Assembly: GCA_934675115.1 (NCBI GenBank)
Contig: CAKUPH010000039.1
Location: 1-19,552 of the forward strand
DNA length: 19,552 nucleotides
Source of the DNA: an uncultured Oscillospiraceae bacterium
Lineage (GTDB): Bacteria; Bacillota; Clostridia; Oscillospirales; Oscillospiraceae
Direction of reading: 5' to 3'
The notes under the pieces were generated by a model. It worked only from the letters and a program-made list of their open reading frames with translations. It had not been told where the DNA came from and ran no database searches. Below are positions 6,614-14,137 of this stretch, piece after piece. A program made the position numbers and the translations under genes. How positions within the stretch are numbered: position 1 is the stretch's first letter; every line of letters begins with the position of its first letter.

Positions 6614-8020
6614 TCAGCCGATGCTGCCCTTCATCTCAAGGCGGATCAGATTGTTCATCTCCACCGCGTATTCCAGCGGCAGCTCCTTGGACACGTTGTC
6701 CGCGAAGCCGCTGACGATCATGGCCCGGGCGTCCTCTTCCTTGATGCCCCGGCTCATGAGGTAAAACACCGCGTCGTCGCTGATGCGGCCGATCTTGGCC
6801 TCGTGGCCCACGTCGGCGTCGCCGGTGCGGATGTCCATGGCCGGGATGGTGTCCGACCGGGACTGGTCGTCCAGCATCAGCGACTGGCAGGATACCGCCG
6901 CCTTGCTCTTCGCTGCCTTCTCCCCGATGACCACGGCGCTGCGGAAGGTGCTGGCGCCGCCGTCCTTGGAGATGGATTTCGTGTTGATATAGGAGGAGGT
7001 CTCCTCCCCCACGTGGACCACCTTCGCGCCGGTGTCCAGATCCTGCCCCTTTCCGGCAAAGGTGATGCCGGTGAACTCCATCCGGGATTTCTTCCCCTTC
7101 AGGATGGTCATGGGGTACAGGTAGGACACGTGGGAGCCGAAGGAGCCTGACACCCACTCCATGACGCCGCCCTCTTCCACCACGGCCCGCTTGGTGTTCA
7201 GGTTATACATATTCTTGGACCAGTTCTCGATGGTGGAATAGCGCAGCTTGGCGTTTTTGCCCACGAACAGCTCCACGCAGCCCGCGTGGAGGTTGGCCAC
7301 GTTGTACTTCGGGGCGGAGCAGCCCTCGATGAAGTGGAGGTACGCCCCCTCGTCCACGATGATGAGGGTGTGCTCGAACTGGCCCGCGCCGGGGGCGTTG
7401 AGCCGGAAGTAGGACTGGAGCGGGATCTCCACCGACACCCCGGGGGGCACGTACACGAAGGAGCCGCCCGACCACACCGCGCCGTGAAGGGCGGCGAACT
7501 TGTGGTCCCGGGGGGTGACCAGCTTCATGAAGTGGCTCTGGATCATGGAGGCGTACTCGCCGTGCATGGCGCTCTCCAGATCGGTGTACACCACGCCCTT
7601 GGCGGCCACGGACTCCTGCAGATTATGGTAAACCAGCTCGGAGTCGTACTGCGCACCCACCCCCGCCAGCGACTTGCGCTCCGCCTGTGGGATGCCCAGC
7701 CGCTCGAAGGTGTCCTTGATGTCGTCGGGCACATCGGACCACTTGGCGCTCATGTGGGTGTTGGGCCGGACGTAGGTGACGATGTTGTCCATATCCAGCC
7801 CGTCGATGGCGGGACCCCAGTCGGGCATCTCCATGCTGTTGTAGACCTGAAGGGCCTGGAGCCGGAACAGCGTCATCCAGGGGGGATCCTTTTTCTCCTT
7901 GGAGATGTGCTCCACGATCTCCGGCGTCAGGCCCGCCTTCACGCGGTAGGCGTCCTTTTCCTCGTTCCGGAAGTCGTAAAGGCTGCGGTCGATGTTGTCG
8001 ACCTGGCTTTTTTCTCTCAT
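6614..8020 (-). CDS. sufB: SufB component of the SufBCD Fe-S scaffold
   Basis: 468 residues, the full length of SufB, the main scaffold on which the Fe-S cluster is built. Family segments seen: WMTLFRLQALQVYNSMEMPDWGP written in part as PDWGP, GSFVYVPPGVSVEIPLQSYF, HFIEGCSAPKYN (conserved Cys), the TRRAxVEEG-like KRAVVEEGGVMEWVSGSFGS, AVVIGEKAAKSKAAVSCQSL, and DADVGHEAKIGRISDDAVFY near the C-terminus. The ATG overlaps the sufC stop codon in an ATGA arrangement, so translation of the two is coupled. Confidence 0.96.
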   Translation of the reverse strand: MREKSQVDNIDRSLYDFRNEEKDAYRVKAGLTPEIVEHISKEKKDPPWMTLFRLQALQVYNSMEMPDWGPAIDGLDMDNIVTYVRPNTHMSAKWSDVPDDIKDTFERLGIPQAERKSLAGVGAQYDSELVYHNLQESVAAKGVVYTDLESAMHGEYASMIQSHFMKLVTPRDHKFAALHGAVWSGGSFVYVPPGVSVEIPLQSYFRLNAPGAGQFEHTLIIVDEGAYLHFIEGCSAPKYNVANLHAGCVELFVGKNAKLRYSTIENWSKNMYNLNTKRAVVEEGGVMEWVSGSFGSHVSYLYPMTILKGKKSRMEFTGITFAGKGQDLDTGAKVVHVGEETSSYINTKSISKDGGASTFRSAVVIGEKAAKSKAAVSCQSLMLDDQSRSDTIPAMDIRTGDADVGHEAKIGRISDDAVFYLMSRGIKEEDARAMIVSGFADNVSKELPLEYAVEMNNLIRLEMKGSIG

Positions 8021-8790
8021 GCGTCAGCCCCCGCCTTCCGGCCCGCCAGCGCGAGATACTTCTCGTAGCCGTTTTCGTTGATGTCGTCCACCAGAGAGCC
8101 GTCTCCGGTAGTGACGATGTGCCCGTCCACCATGACGTGGGTATGATCCACGGCCAACGCGTCCAGAATGCGGGTGGAGTGGGTGATGATGAGCAGCGCG
8201 CCGCCCTGCTCCTTCTGATAGGTACGCACGCCCTCGCTCACCAGCCGCACCGCGTCCACGTCAAGGCCGGAGTCCGTCTCGTCCAGAATGGCCAGCCTGG
8301 GCTGGAACAGCAGGAGCTGCAAAATTTCGATCTTCTTCTTTTCGCCGCCGGAAAAGCCCACGTTCAGGCTCCGCCCGGCGTAGGACGGGTCCAGCTGGAG
8401 CACCTCCATGGCCTTTTTCAGGTCCTTCTTGAAGTCCCAGAGCCGGATCTTCTTCCCCGTGCGCTGCTCCATGGCGCTGCGCAGGAAGCTCTCCAGCGAA
8501 AGGCCGGGCACCTCCAGCGGCTCCTGAAAGGACAGGAACATCCCCGCCCGGGCCCGCTCATCGGCGGGCTCCTCGGTGATGTCCCGGCCGTCAAGCTCGA
8601 TGCTGCCCGCCGTCACGTGGTAGCGGGGGCTGCCCATCAGCGTATAGCCCAGCGTGGACTTGCCCGCGCCGTTGGGGCCCATGAGGACGTGGGTCTCCCC
8701 CTCGTTGATCGTCAGGTCCACCCCGTGGAGGATCGCCTTGTCCTCCACGCTGGCGTCAATGTGGTTCACCTTCAAAACCGGTGCAGTCAT
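8017..8790 (-). CDS. sufC: SufC ATPase of the SufBCD Fe-S scaffold
   Basis: 257 residues, a stand-alone ABC-type ATPase that drives shape changes in SufBD. Walker A GPNGAGKST at 38-46, Q-loop FLSFQEP (about 86-91), signature FSGGE at 146-150 followed by the SufC-typical KKKIEILQ, Walker B LAILDE at 167-171, and H-loop His204 in IITHSTRI. The start ATG at 8790 has AGGAAGGTG upstream. First gene of the operon sufC-B-D-S-U, a gene order different from the B. subtilis sufCDSUB. Strong promoter and two operator-like palindromes just upstream suggest tight control. Confidence 0.97.
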   Translation of the reverse strand: MTAPVLKVNHIDASVEDKAILHGVDLTINEGETHVLMGPNGAGKSTLGYTLMGSPRYHVTAGSIELDGRDITEEPADERARAGMFLSFQEPLEVPGLSLESFLRSAMEQRTGKKIRLWDFKKDLKKAMEVLQLDPSYAGRSLNVGFSGGEKKKIEILQLLLFQPRLAILDETDSGLDVDAVRLVSEGVRTYQKEQGGALLIITHSTRILDALAVDHTHVMVDGHIVTTGDGSLVDDINENGYEKYLALAGRKAGADA

Positions 8791-8840
8791 TTGTGGTCAC
8801 CTTCCTAAAATATCTATATTCCATTATTCCTACCTGTTTA

Positions 8841-8853
8841 GTGTAATTTACAC
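8841..8853 (-). promoter_or_regulatory. Palindrome at the suf transcription start
   Basis: Perfect 13-base palindrome GTGTAA-T-TTACAC, lying just downstream of the -10 box and over the likely start point (about 8851). This is a typical repressor position. The binding protein is unknown; an iron-, Fe-S- or cysteine-sensing regulator is a guess. Confidence 0.45.
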
Positions 8854-8857
8854 GGTA

Positions 8858-8886
8858 ATTATAGCGTTCCATTTCATAGTTGTCAA
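8858..8886 (-). promoter_or_regulatory. suf operon promoter
   Basis: Minus-strand TTGACA (8881-8886), a 17-base spacer and TATAAT (8858-8863): a perfect consensus promoter 68 bases upstream of sufC. A promoter this strong in front of a costly operon fits control by repression. Confidence 0.9.
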
Positions 8887-8891
8887 CTATG
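8875..8891 (-). promoter_or_regulatory. Palindrome over the suf -35 box
   Basis: Perfect 17-base palindrome CATAGTTG-T-CAACTATG that contains the whole -35 hexamer. A protein bound here would block RNA polymerase. Its sequence differs from the second palindrome at 8841-8853, so two different regulators are possible. Confidence 0.5.
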
Positions 8892-8951
8892 CTTTGTGGA
8901 AATCTTTCAGCACATCCTGCGGATCCGACATTTTTTACATTCTGTCCAACT

Positions 8952-9004
8952 TTTTCCGCAAAATTCCGTCAATTCCCATCGACGGCGGCATGTCCGGCGG
9001 AAAA
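8952..9004. repeat. Nested inverted repeats in the sufC/adhesin intergenic region
   Basis: The 440-base gap between sufC and the plus-strand promoter at 9118 is AT-rich and holds no convincing gene. Its one clear structure is an outer 8-bp repeat TTTTCCGC (8952-8959) / GCGGAAAA (8997-9004) enclosing CCGTC (8966-8970) / GACGG (8981-8985). There is no T run to make it a terminator. It could be a protein-binding site, a small-RNA relic or chance. Confidence 0.3.
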
Positions 9005-9117
9005 TTCTTGGTTTTTGATTTGCATTCCAATATTCACGCATTAAAGCAAGAAAATGTTCATATTTTCAAGAATCCGCACCAAGCCTCCATTTCTTTTGTA
9101 AAAAAGTACAGAAGCAC

Positions 9118-9146
9118 TTGCTTTTACCTGCCTCGCATGGTAAAAT
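9118..9146 (+). promoter_or_regulatory. Promoter of the large surface protein gene
   Basis: TTGCTT (9118-9123), 17-base spacer, TAAAAT (9141-9146). This would give a leader of about 178 bases before the start codon. Confidence 0.55.
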
Positions 9147-9184
9147 TGGTTTGAATATCAGGTAGCCCATTTTCTATGGTCAGC

Positions 9185-9295
9185 CCGGAAGCATCCGCAG
9201 TCCGCTTCCGGCAGCAGGCAGAAGGGAGGGACAAAAACGCCGCGCGGCCTGTTCATCTGCTTGAGCCGGAACGCAAGCCCCGCCGGAAGGGCGGG
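9185..9295 (+). promoter_or_regulatory. Structured 5' leader of the surface protein mRNA
   Basis: Two hairpins lie in the predicted untranslated leader: CCGGAAGC / GCTTCCGG (9185-9192 with 9204-9211, 11-base loop) and CCCGCC / GGCGGG (9279-9284 with 9290-9295, 5-base loop), the second 17 bases before the ribosome site. Neither has a T run, so they may affect translation or message stability. No known riboswitch was recognised. Confidence 0.35.
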
Positions 9296-9330
9296 ATAGA
9301 TTGGGAAACCCGAAGGAGGTTATGAAAACT

Positions 9331-12300
9331 ATGAAGAAGAAAACAGGGAAGCGATGGCTGGCGGCCCTGCTGGCAGTCATCATGACCGTCGGCGTACTCC
9401 CCATGAGCGCGCTGGCCGCCGGGCCCGAGACGGACGGATCGTCGTCGGTGGTCACAGACAGGGAGGAAAGCGCCGAAGCTACCGGCGCGAAACTGGTCAA
9501 GACCGCCAAGTACGACCCCGCCGACGGCAAGTACACCATCACGCTGGAATCGTGGGTCACCGGTTCGGTGGAGACCAACTCCAGTCCCGTCCCGCTGGAC
9601 ATCGTGCTGGTCCTCGACCAGTCCGGATCCATGGAGGGCAGAAATCTGAGCAATCTGAAGACCGCCGTGAGGAACTTCGTCAAGGCGATCAACGACGACG
9701 CAAAGAATAACCATGTTGAGCACCGCATTTCCATCGTCGGCTTCGCCAGCAACGGCGAGGACGGTAACTGGAAAAATACCGGTCTGTTTGTGAACGGTGA
9801 GCTGCGCAACTACGAACGTCTTACTAAGGTCTATGCGGCTGATTTGGATAAATCCAAAACATATTATTATGAAAGCTACATCGGTTTTCGTGCTGTGACC
9901 TACGATTCCAGCCGGAATGAGTGGGGCTATCGCGGCCCCATGGGGGGATGGCACAGCGTTACGCCTAAATCCAGTGAAAATGACAGTCGGAATACGCAGT
10001 TTTATGGCTGGACCGGCCTGACCGAGGCGGACTATACTGCTTCTCTGGTCAAGTCTGACAGCCCCTCCATCACCACCGCCATCAACAATCTCTCTGACAG
10101 CGGCGACACCTATTCCGAGTACGGCATTGAGATGGCCAACAACGTCTTCAAGTATCATCCCATCGAGGGCACACAGCGCCAGCGCGTGATCGTCATGTTC
10201 ACCGACGGCTACACCGCCCCCTACGATACGGACGACTTCAAGTACTCCATGGCCAACAGCGCCATTGCCAACGCCAAGATCTCCAAGGAGACCTATCAGG
10301 CCAAGGTCTACACCGTTGGTATCTTCAACGGCGCTGATCCCGACCGTGACATCAATCAAGGTTTCAAGAGCGATGACGGCTGGCGCAACAACGAAAATAA
10401 CCTGACCTCTAACGAAGAGATCGTTGCCGCCAACCGCTATATGCACTATGTCTCCTCCAACTACGCCGGGGTGAGCAAGCTTCAGGACAGCGCCGTCCGC
10501 GTGAGCGGCAGCAACTTCTATCTTACGGCCAAGGATGCCGACGATCTGAACAACGTCTTCGCCAGCATCTCCTCTTCCGTCCTCAAGCCCAGTGTGAAGG
10601 AAGCCGACGACACCACCATCGTGTCCGACACCCTGTCCGGGTACTTCAACTTCGCCAAACTGGACGCTAACGGCAAGCTCACCGACTATACCGTCAAGAC
10701 CGTGAACTACGCCGGCAAGGACGCCAACGGTAATGACCTCTGGGCCAACACCGCGAACGACGTCAGCGGCGTCACCGTCGAGGTCAGCAACATGACCGTC
10801 ACTACCACCGGCTTTGACTACGCCGCCAACGCCGTCGCCGTGAAGGAGGACGGTCAGCCCACCGGCAAGAAGCTGGTCGTGACCTTCGAGATCACGCCGA
10901 ACGCCGGCTTTACAGGCTGGGATTACGGCGAGAAATACTATGTCACCAACGAAAGCGCGGTCATGGGCAAGGACAACCAAGTCTTCGCCACCGTCGCTTC
11001 TCCCACGGCTCCCGTGACCGCCTATAAGGTGACCTATGGGTACGATGACACCGCCCCCGGCAACGCGCCGACCATCGAGGACAAAACCAACTATATCAAG
11101 GGCCAGACCGTCACCGTCAAGTACCCCAACGGCACCTTTGACTGGGAGGGTTATACCTACACCTTCGACGGCTGGACGAGCGACGACGTGACCATCTCCA
11201 GCGGCACCTTCACCATGCCCGACAAGAATGTTACGCTGACCGGCAGTTGGAGCAAGACCGCCAAGGCTGCCAACTACAAGGTGGAGTACTATCTCCAGAA
11301 CCTCGCGGGCGATGGCTACGATAAGGACACCGATCCCACCCGCACCCGCGAAGTCGCCAGCACCACCGGCGCTTCCGTGAGCGAGAACCCGGCAGCCATC
11401 GAGGGCTTCACCTTTGATGAGAATAATACGAACAACGTCCTGTCCGGCACCGTTGCCGCCAACGGCAGCACCGTCCTCAAGCTGTACTACACCCGCAATT
11501 CCTATGAGGTAAGCTACGCCTACACCGGCGATGTTCATCCCGATCCCGAGCCCGCCGCGCCCGCCACGGTGTCCTACAAGTACGGCGCGCCTGTTACCGT
11601 GGAAGATGTGCCCTCCGTTACCGGCTACACCTTCCACGGCTGGAATGCCCCTGACGGTCTGAACGTCACCGATGGCAAGTTCACCATGCCTGCTGACAAC
11701 GTCACGCTGACCGGCTACTGGACGAAGGACGATGTGATCACCGAGGTCACCGTTACCTTCGAGGTCGTGAACGGCACGTGGAAGGAGAACGGCTCCACCA
11801 CCAAGACCGTCACCGTCAAGCTGACCAACGGCGTTGGCCATCTGGCCGACGGCGACATTCCCACTCCCACCCCCAACGCCGGTTACAGCAACGGCAGGTG
11901 GGATGTTGAACCCACCACCACGATGGACGTTCACGACGGCGATAAGTTCATCTACACCTACACCAAGCTGCCCACCATCATTCTGGGCGGGGACGGAGAC
12001 GGTCACCTCAACATCAAGAAGGATCTGGCCACCACCGGCTATGTGGAGAGCATCAACGAGACCTTCACCGTCAACATCACCGAATACGGCTACGCCGCAC
12101 AGCCCGCCAAGTGGGACGACTTCCGCAAGGCCTCCGACGCCAAGTTCTCCGGCAGCGTCACCATGACCGCCGCCGGCACCGCGTCCTTCGGCAGCTGGAC
12201 GGTCGTGACCGATACGCCCGCCGATTCCCGCTACACCTTTGACAACGGCACTCTGACCTTCAAGCAGGCCGGTGTTTATATCTTTAAGGTGCAGGAAGCC

Positions 12301-13758
12301 GAGGGCCGCACCGCCGGAATGCACTACGACACCAGCGAGTACGGTCTGGCCGTCGCCGTCGCGCAGGATGAGGAGACGGGCGATCTGTATATCGCCATGT
12401 ACACCGCCCTCGCTAATCTCTACCCCAGTACCATCAATGACTTCATCAAAAACTATCAGGGCACGTATCACGTCAACCACGAGATCACCATCGCGAACCT
12501 CTTCGAGGGCGATCCCGACACCTTCGCCGTGAAGCTGGGCGACTTTGTGAAGAAGACCTACACCAGCACCTACGGCTGGTCCAACACCGCCGACTTCACC
12601 TTCACCGCCACCATCAACGAGGAGGCCATCTCCAACAGCCTGACCGCCGAGGAGGCCCCGAAGCCCGCCACTGATCTGAGCAAGCCCATCACCGGCACTG
12701 TCCGGATCACCACCGGCCAGACGCTGGACGTCAATTTCGGCACCATCTACCTTGAGGAAGGCACTTACTTCGTCGAAGTGAGCGAGATCAAGGGCAATGC
12801 CACCGATGTGAAGTATGACGATACCGTCTACTACTTCACCATCGTCATCGAACTGGACAGCGAGGGCAAGCCCGTGATTGAGTATCACAACCTGATGTCC
12901 CGCACCCCCGAGGGCCAGTTCATCGAGCTGGAGCGCGGCGCCAAGGCCGAGTTCAAGAACGAGTACACCTATTACTACTTCAATCCCAATCCCCCCACGC
13001 CGCCCACGCCCGAGCTGAACACCGAGGATCATGTGGCCTATCTCATCGGCTTCACCGACGGCACCATCCGCCCCGAGGCCAACATCACCCGCGGCGAGGT
13101 CGCCACGATATTCTTCCGCCTGCTCACCGATGAGGCCCGCACCCAGTACTGGAGCCAGACCAACTCCTACTCCGACGTCCCCGCCGACCTGTGGTGCAAC
13201 AACGCCATCTCCACCCTGAGCAATATGGGCATCATCAACGGCTATCTGGACGGCACCTTCCGTCCCTCCGCCCCCATCACCCGCTCCGAGCTGACCAAGA
13301 TCGCCGTGAGCTTCTTCAAGTACGCCGACATCAACAAGTTCGCCTATGACGGTCGGTTCCCCGACGTCAAGGGCGATGAGTGGTACGTCCGCTATCTGGC
13401 CGCCTCCGTGGAGTTCGGCCTCATTGAGGGCGACGGCAACGGCATGTTCCGTCCCAACGATCCCATCACCCGTGCCGAGACCTGCACCATCGTCAACCGC
13501 ACCCTCGGCCGCAAGCCCGACGCGGCGCACCTGCTGGGCTACGGCGTGATGATCACCTGGCCGGACAACAGCAACATCAACGCCTGGTACTACGCCGCCA
13601 TGCAGGAGGCCACCAATTCCCACGACTACACCTGGATCACCGTGAATCAGGCGCAGGTGGAGAACTGGACCGCCAAGCTGACCGAGCGTGACTGGGCCGC
13701 GCTGGAGCGCATGTGGTCCAACGCCAACTCCGCCCCCGGCGGCGAGGTCATGGGCTGA
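9331..13758 (+). CDS. Large secreted surface protein: vWA domain, MucBP/InlB-like repeats, pilin isopeptide domains, SLH anchor
   Basis: 1475-residue exported adhesin-like protein. Signal peptide at 1-30 (KKKTGKRW, hydrophobic core, ALAA cut site). vWA domain at about 85-415 with the MIDAS motif DQSGS at 96-100 and VIVMFTDG later; a Tyr-rich insert sits inside it (about 150-230). A beta-rich stretch follows (416-560). Next come InlB/MucBP-like repeats (about 566-880) with the recurring pattern GYT(F)-GW and FTMP-NVTLTG-W. Two FctA/Spy0128-like pilin domains (about 890-1060 and 1064-1220) end in ANLFEG and EFKNEY, with candidate Lys, Glu and Asn isopeptide residues. A Pro-rich linker (NPNPPTPPTPELN) leads to three SLH domains (about 1231-1393; ITRGE, ITRSE, ITRAE) for non-covalent binding to cell-wall polymer. 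There is no LPXTG sortase motif. The ATG at 9331 is 11 bases from GGAGG; the ATG at 9322 is too close to it. Ligand unknown. Confidence 0.88.
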   Translation: MKKKTGKRWLAALLAVIMTVGVLPMSALAAGPETDGSSSVVTDREESAEATGAKLVKTAKYDPADGKYTITLESWVTGSVETNSSPVPLDIVLVLDQSGSMEGRNLSNLKTAVRNFVKAINDDAKNNHVEHRISIVGFASNGEDGNWKNTGLFVNGELRNYERLTKVYAADLDKSKTYYYESYIGFRAVTYDSSRNEWGYRGPMGGWHSVTPKSSENDSRNTQFYGWTGLTEADYTASLVKSDSPSITTAINNLSDSGDTYSEYGIEMANNVFKYHPIEGTQRQRVIVMFTDGYTAPYDTDDFKYSMANSAIANAKISKETYQAKVYTVGIFNGADPDRDINQGFKSDDGWRNNENNLTSNEEIVAANRYMHYVSSNYAGVSKLQDSAVRVSGSNFYLTAKDADDLNNVFASISSSVLKPSVKEADDTTIVSDTLSGYFNFAKLDANGKLTDYTVKTVNYAGKDANGNDLWANTANDVSGVTVEVSNMTVTTTGFDYAANAVAVKEDGQPTGKKLVVTFEITPNAGFTGWDYGEKYYVTNESAVMGKDNQVFATVASPTAPVTAYKVTYGYDDTAPGNAPTIEDKTNYIKGQTVTVKYPNGTFDWEGYTYTFDGWTSDDVTISSGTFTMPDKNVTLTGSWSKTAKAANYKVEYYLQNLAGDGYDKDTDPTRTREVASTTGASVSENPAAIEGFTFDENNTNNVLSGTVAANGSTVLKLYYTRNSYEVSYAYTGDVHPDPEPAAPATVSYKYGAPVTVEDVPSVTGYTFHGWNAPDGLNVTDGKFTMPADNVTLTGYWTKDDVITEVTVTFEVVNGTWKENGSTTKTVTVKLTNGVGHLADGDIPTPTPNAGYSNGRWDVEPTTTMDVHDGDKFIYTYTKLPTIILGGDGDGHLNIKKDLATTGYVESINETFTVNITEYGYAAQPAKWDDFRKASDAKFSGSVTMTAAGTASFGSWTVVTDTPADSRYTFDNGTLTFKQAGVYIFKVQEAEGRTAGMHYDTSEYGLAVAVAQDEETGDLYIAMYTALANLYPSTINDFIKNYQGTYHVNHEITIANLFEGDPDTFAVKLGDFVKKTYTSTYGWSNTADFTFTATINEEAISNSLTAEEAPKPATDLSKPITGTVRITTGQTLDVNFGTIYLEEGTYFVEVSEIKGNATDVKYDDTVYYFTIVIELDSEGKPVIEYHNLMSRTPEGQFIELERGAKAEFKNEYTYYYFNPNPPTPPTPELNTEDHVAYLIGFTDGTIRPEANITRGEVATIFFRLLTDEARTQYWSQTNSYSDVPADLWCNNAISTLSNMGIINGYLDGTFRPSAPITRSELTKIAVSFFKYADINKFAYDGRFPDVKGDEWYVRYLAASVEFGLIEGDGNGMFRPNDPITRAETCTIVNRTLGRKPDAAHLLGYGVMITWPDNSNINAWYYAAMQEATNSHDYTWITVNQAQVENWTAKLTERDWAALERMWSNANSAPGGEVMG

Positions 13759-13790
13759 TCTCTCCCCGCAGCGCGGAAAAACACAGTTGA

Positions 13791-13826
13791 AAAGCCCCGC
13801 CGCTTCACTTTAAGCGGCGGGGCTTT
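13791..13826 (+). terminator. Terminator after the surface protein gene
   Basis: Perfect 15-bp stem (AAAGCCCCGCCGCTT and its complement) with a 6-base loop, 32 bases past the stop codon. Only a short T run ends the stem. Confidence 0.8.
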
Positions 13827-13960
13827 CCCCATTCTCAGGCTCTCCCGGGCGATCCCCGAGCCCGTTTTCGGTTCCTTTCAGTTTCAATAGTCAAACTGCT
13901 GGATTTGACCTGCCTCAAAACACAAAAATGCTGAAAAAGCGTCTCCGGCCCACGATGACC

Positions 13961-13989
13961 TTGACAATATCGCAGTCCTATGCTACTAT
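13961..13989 (+). promoter_or_regulatory. Promoter of the 6-oxocamphor-hydrolase-like gene
   Basis: TTGACA (13961-13966), 17-base spacer, TACTAT (13984-13989) with an extended TGC just before it. Start near 13996, so the leader is about 140 bases. Confidence 0.8.
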
Positions 13990-14000
13990 CACGATAGAAG

Positions 14001-14084
14001 TTAGCCAACTAAATTAGGTGTCCGAAGCTCCGGTCTCCCCCTCTCTTTTGGCCGCGGTTTGGGACGGATAAGGCGGTTGGAGAC
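14001..14084 (+). promoter_or_regulatory. Leader with operator-like palindromes and long-range pairing
   Basis: Immediately after the likely transcription start lies TTAG-CCAA-CTAA-A-TTAG (14001-14017), two overlapping small palindromes that share the CTAA. Further on GTCTCC (14033-14038) can pair with GGAGAC (14079-14084). The rest of the roughly 300 bases before this gene shows nothing else clear. Confidence 0.35.
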
Positions 14085-14137
14085 TTGACCATTTTCAATT
14101 TTACGCGTGATCTATTTATATCAAGGAGGAATTTATC

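Noticed and set aside
4421..8068. Several long plus-strand open frames opposite the suf genes
   Set aside because: They mirror sufS, sufD and sufB, and the translations are Gly/His/Val-rich without family motifs. The minus-strand genes are unmistakable.
9278..9300. Hairpin before the adhesin ribosome site considered as a terminator
   Set aside because: No T run follows and the ribosome site lies just downstream, so it belongs to the leader.
9253..13623. A 1456-codon open frame on the minus strand opposite the surface protein gene
   Set aside because: It mirrors the sense gene, which almost never uses TTA, CTA or TCA codons in this frame, so antisense stops are absent. The translation is a Gly/Val-rich shadow without domains, and the sense strand has a signal peptide, known domains, a ribosome site and a terminator.
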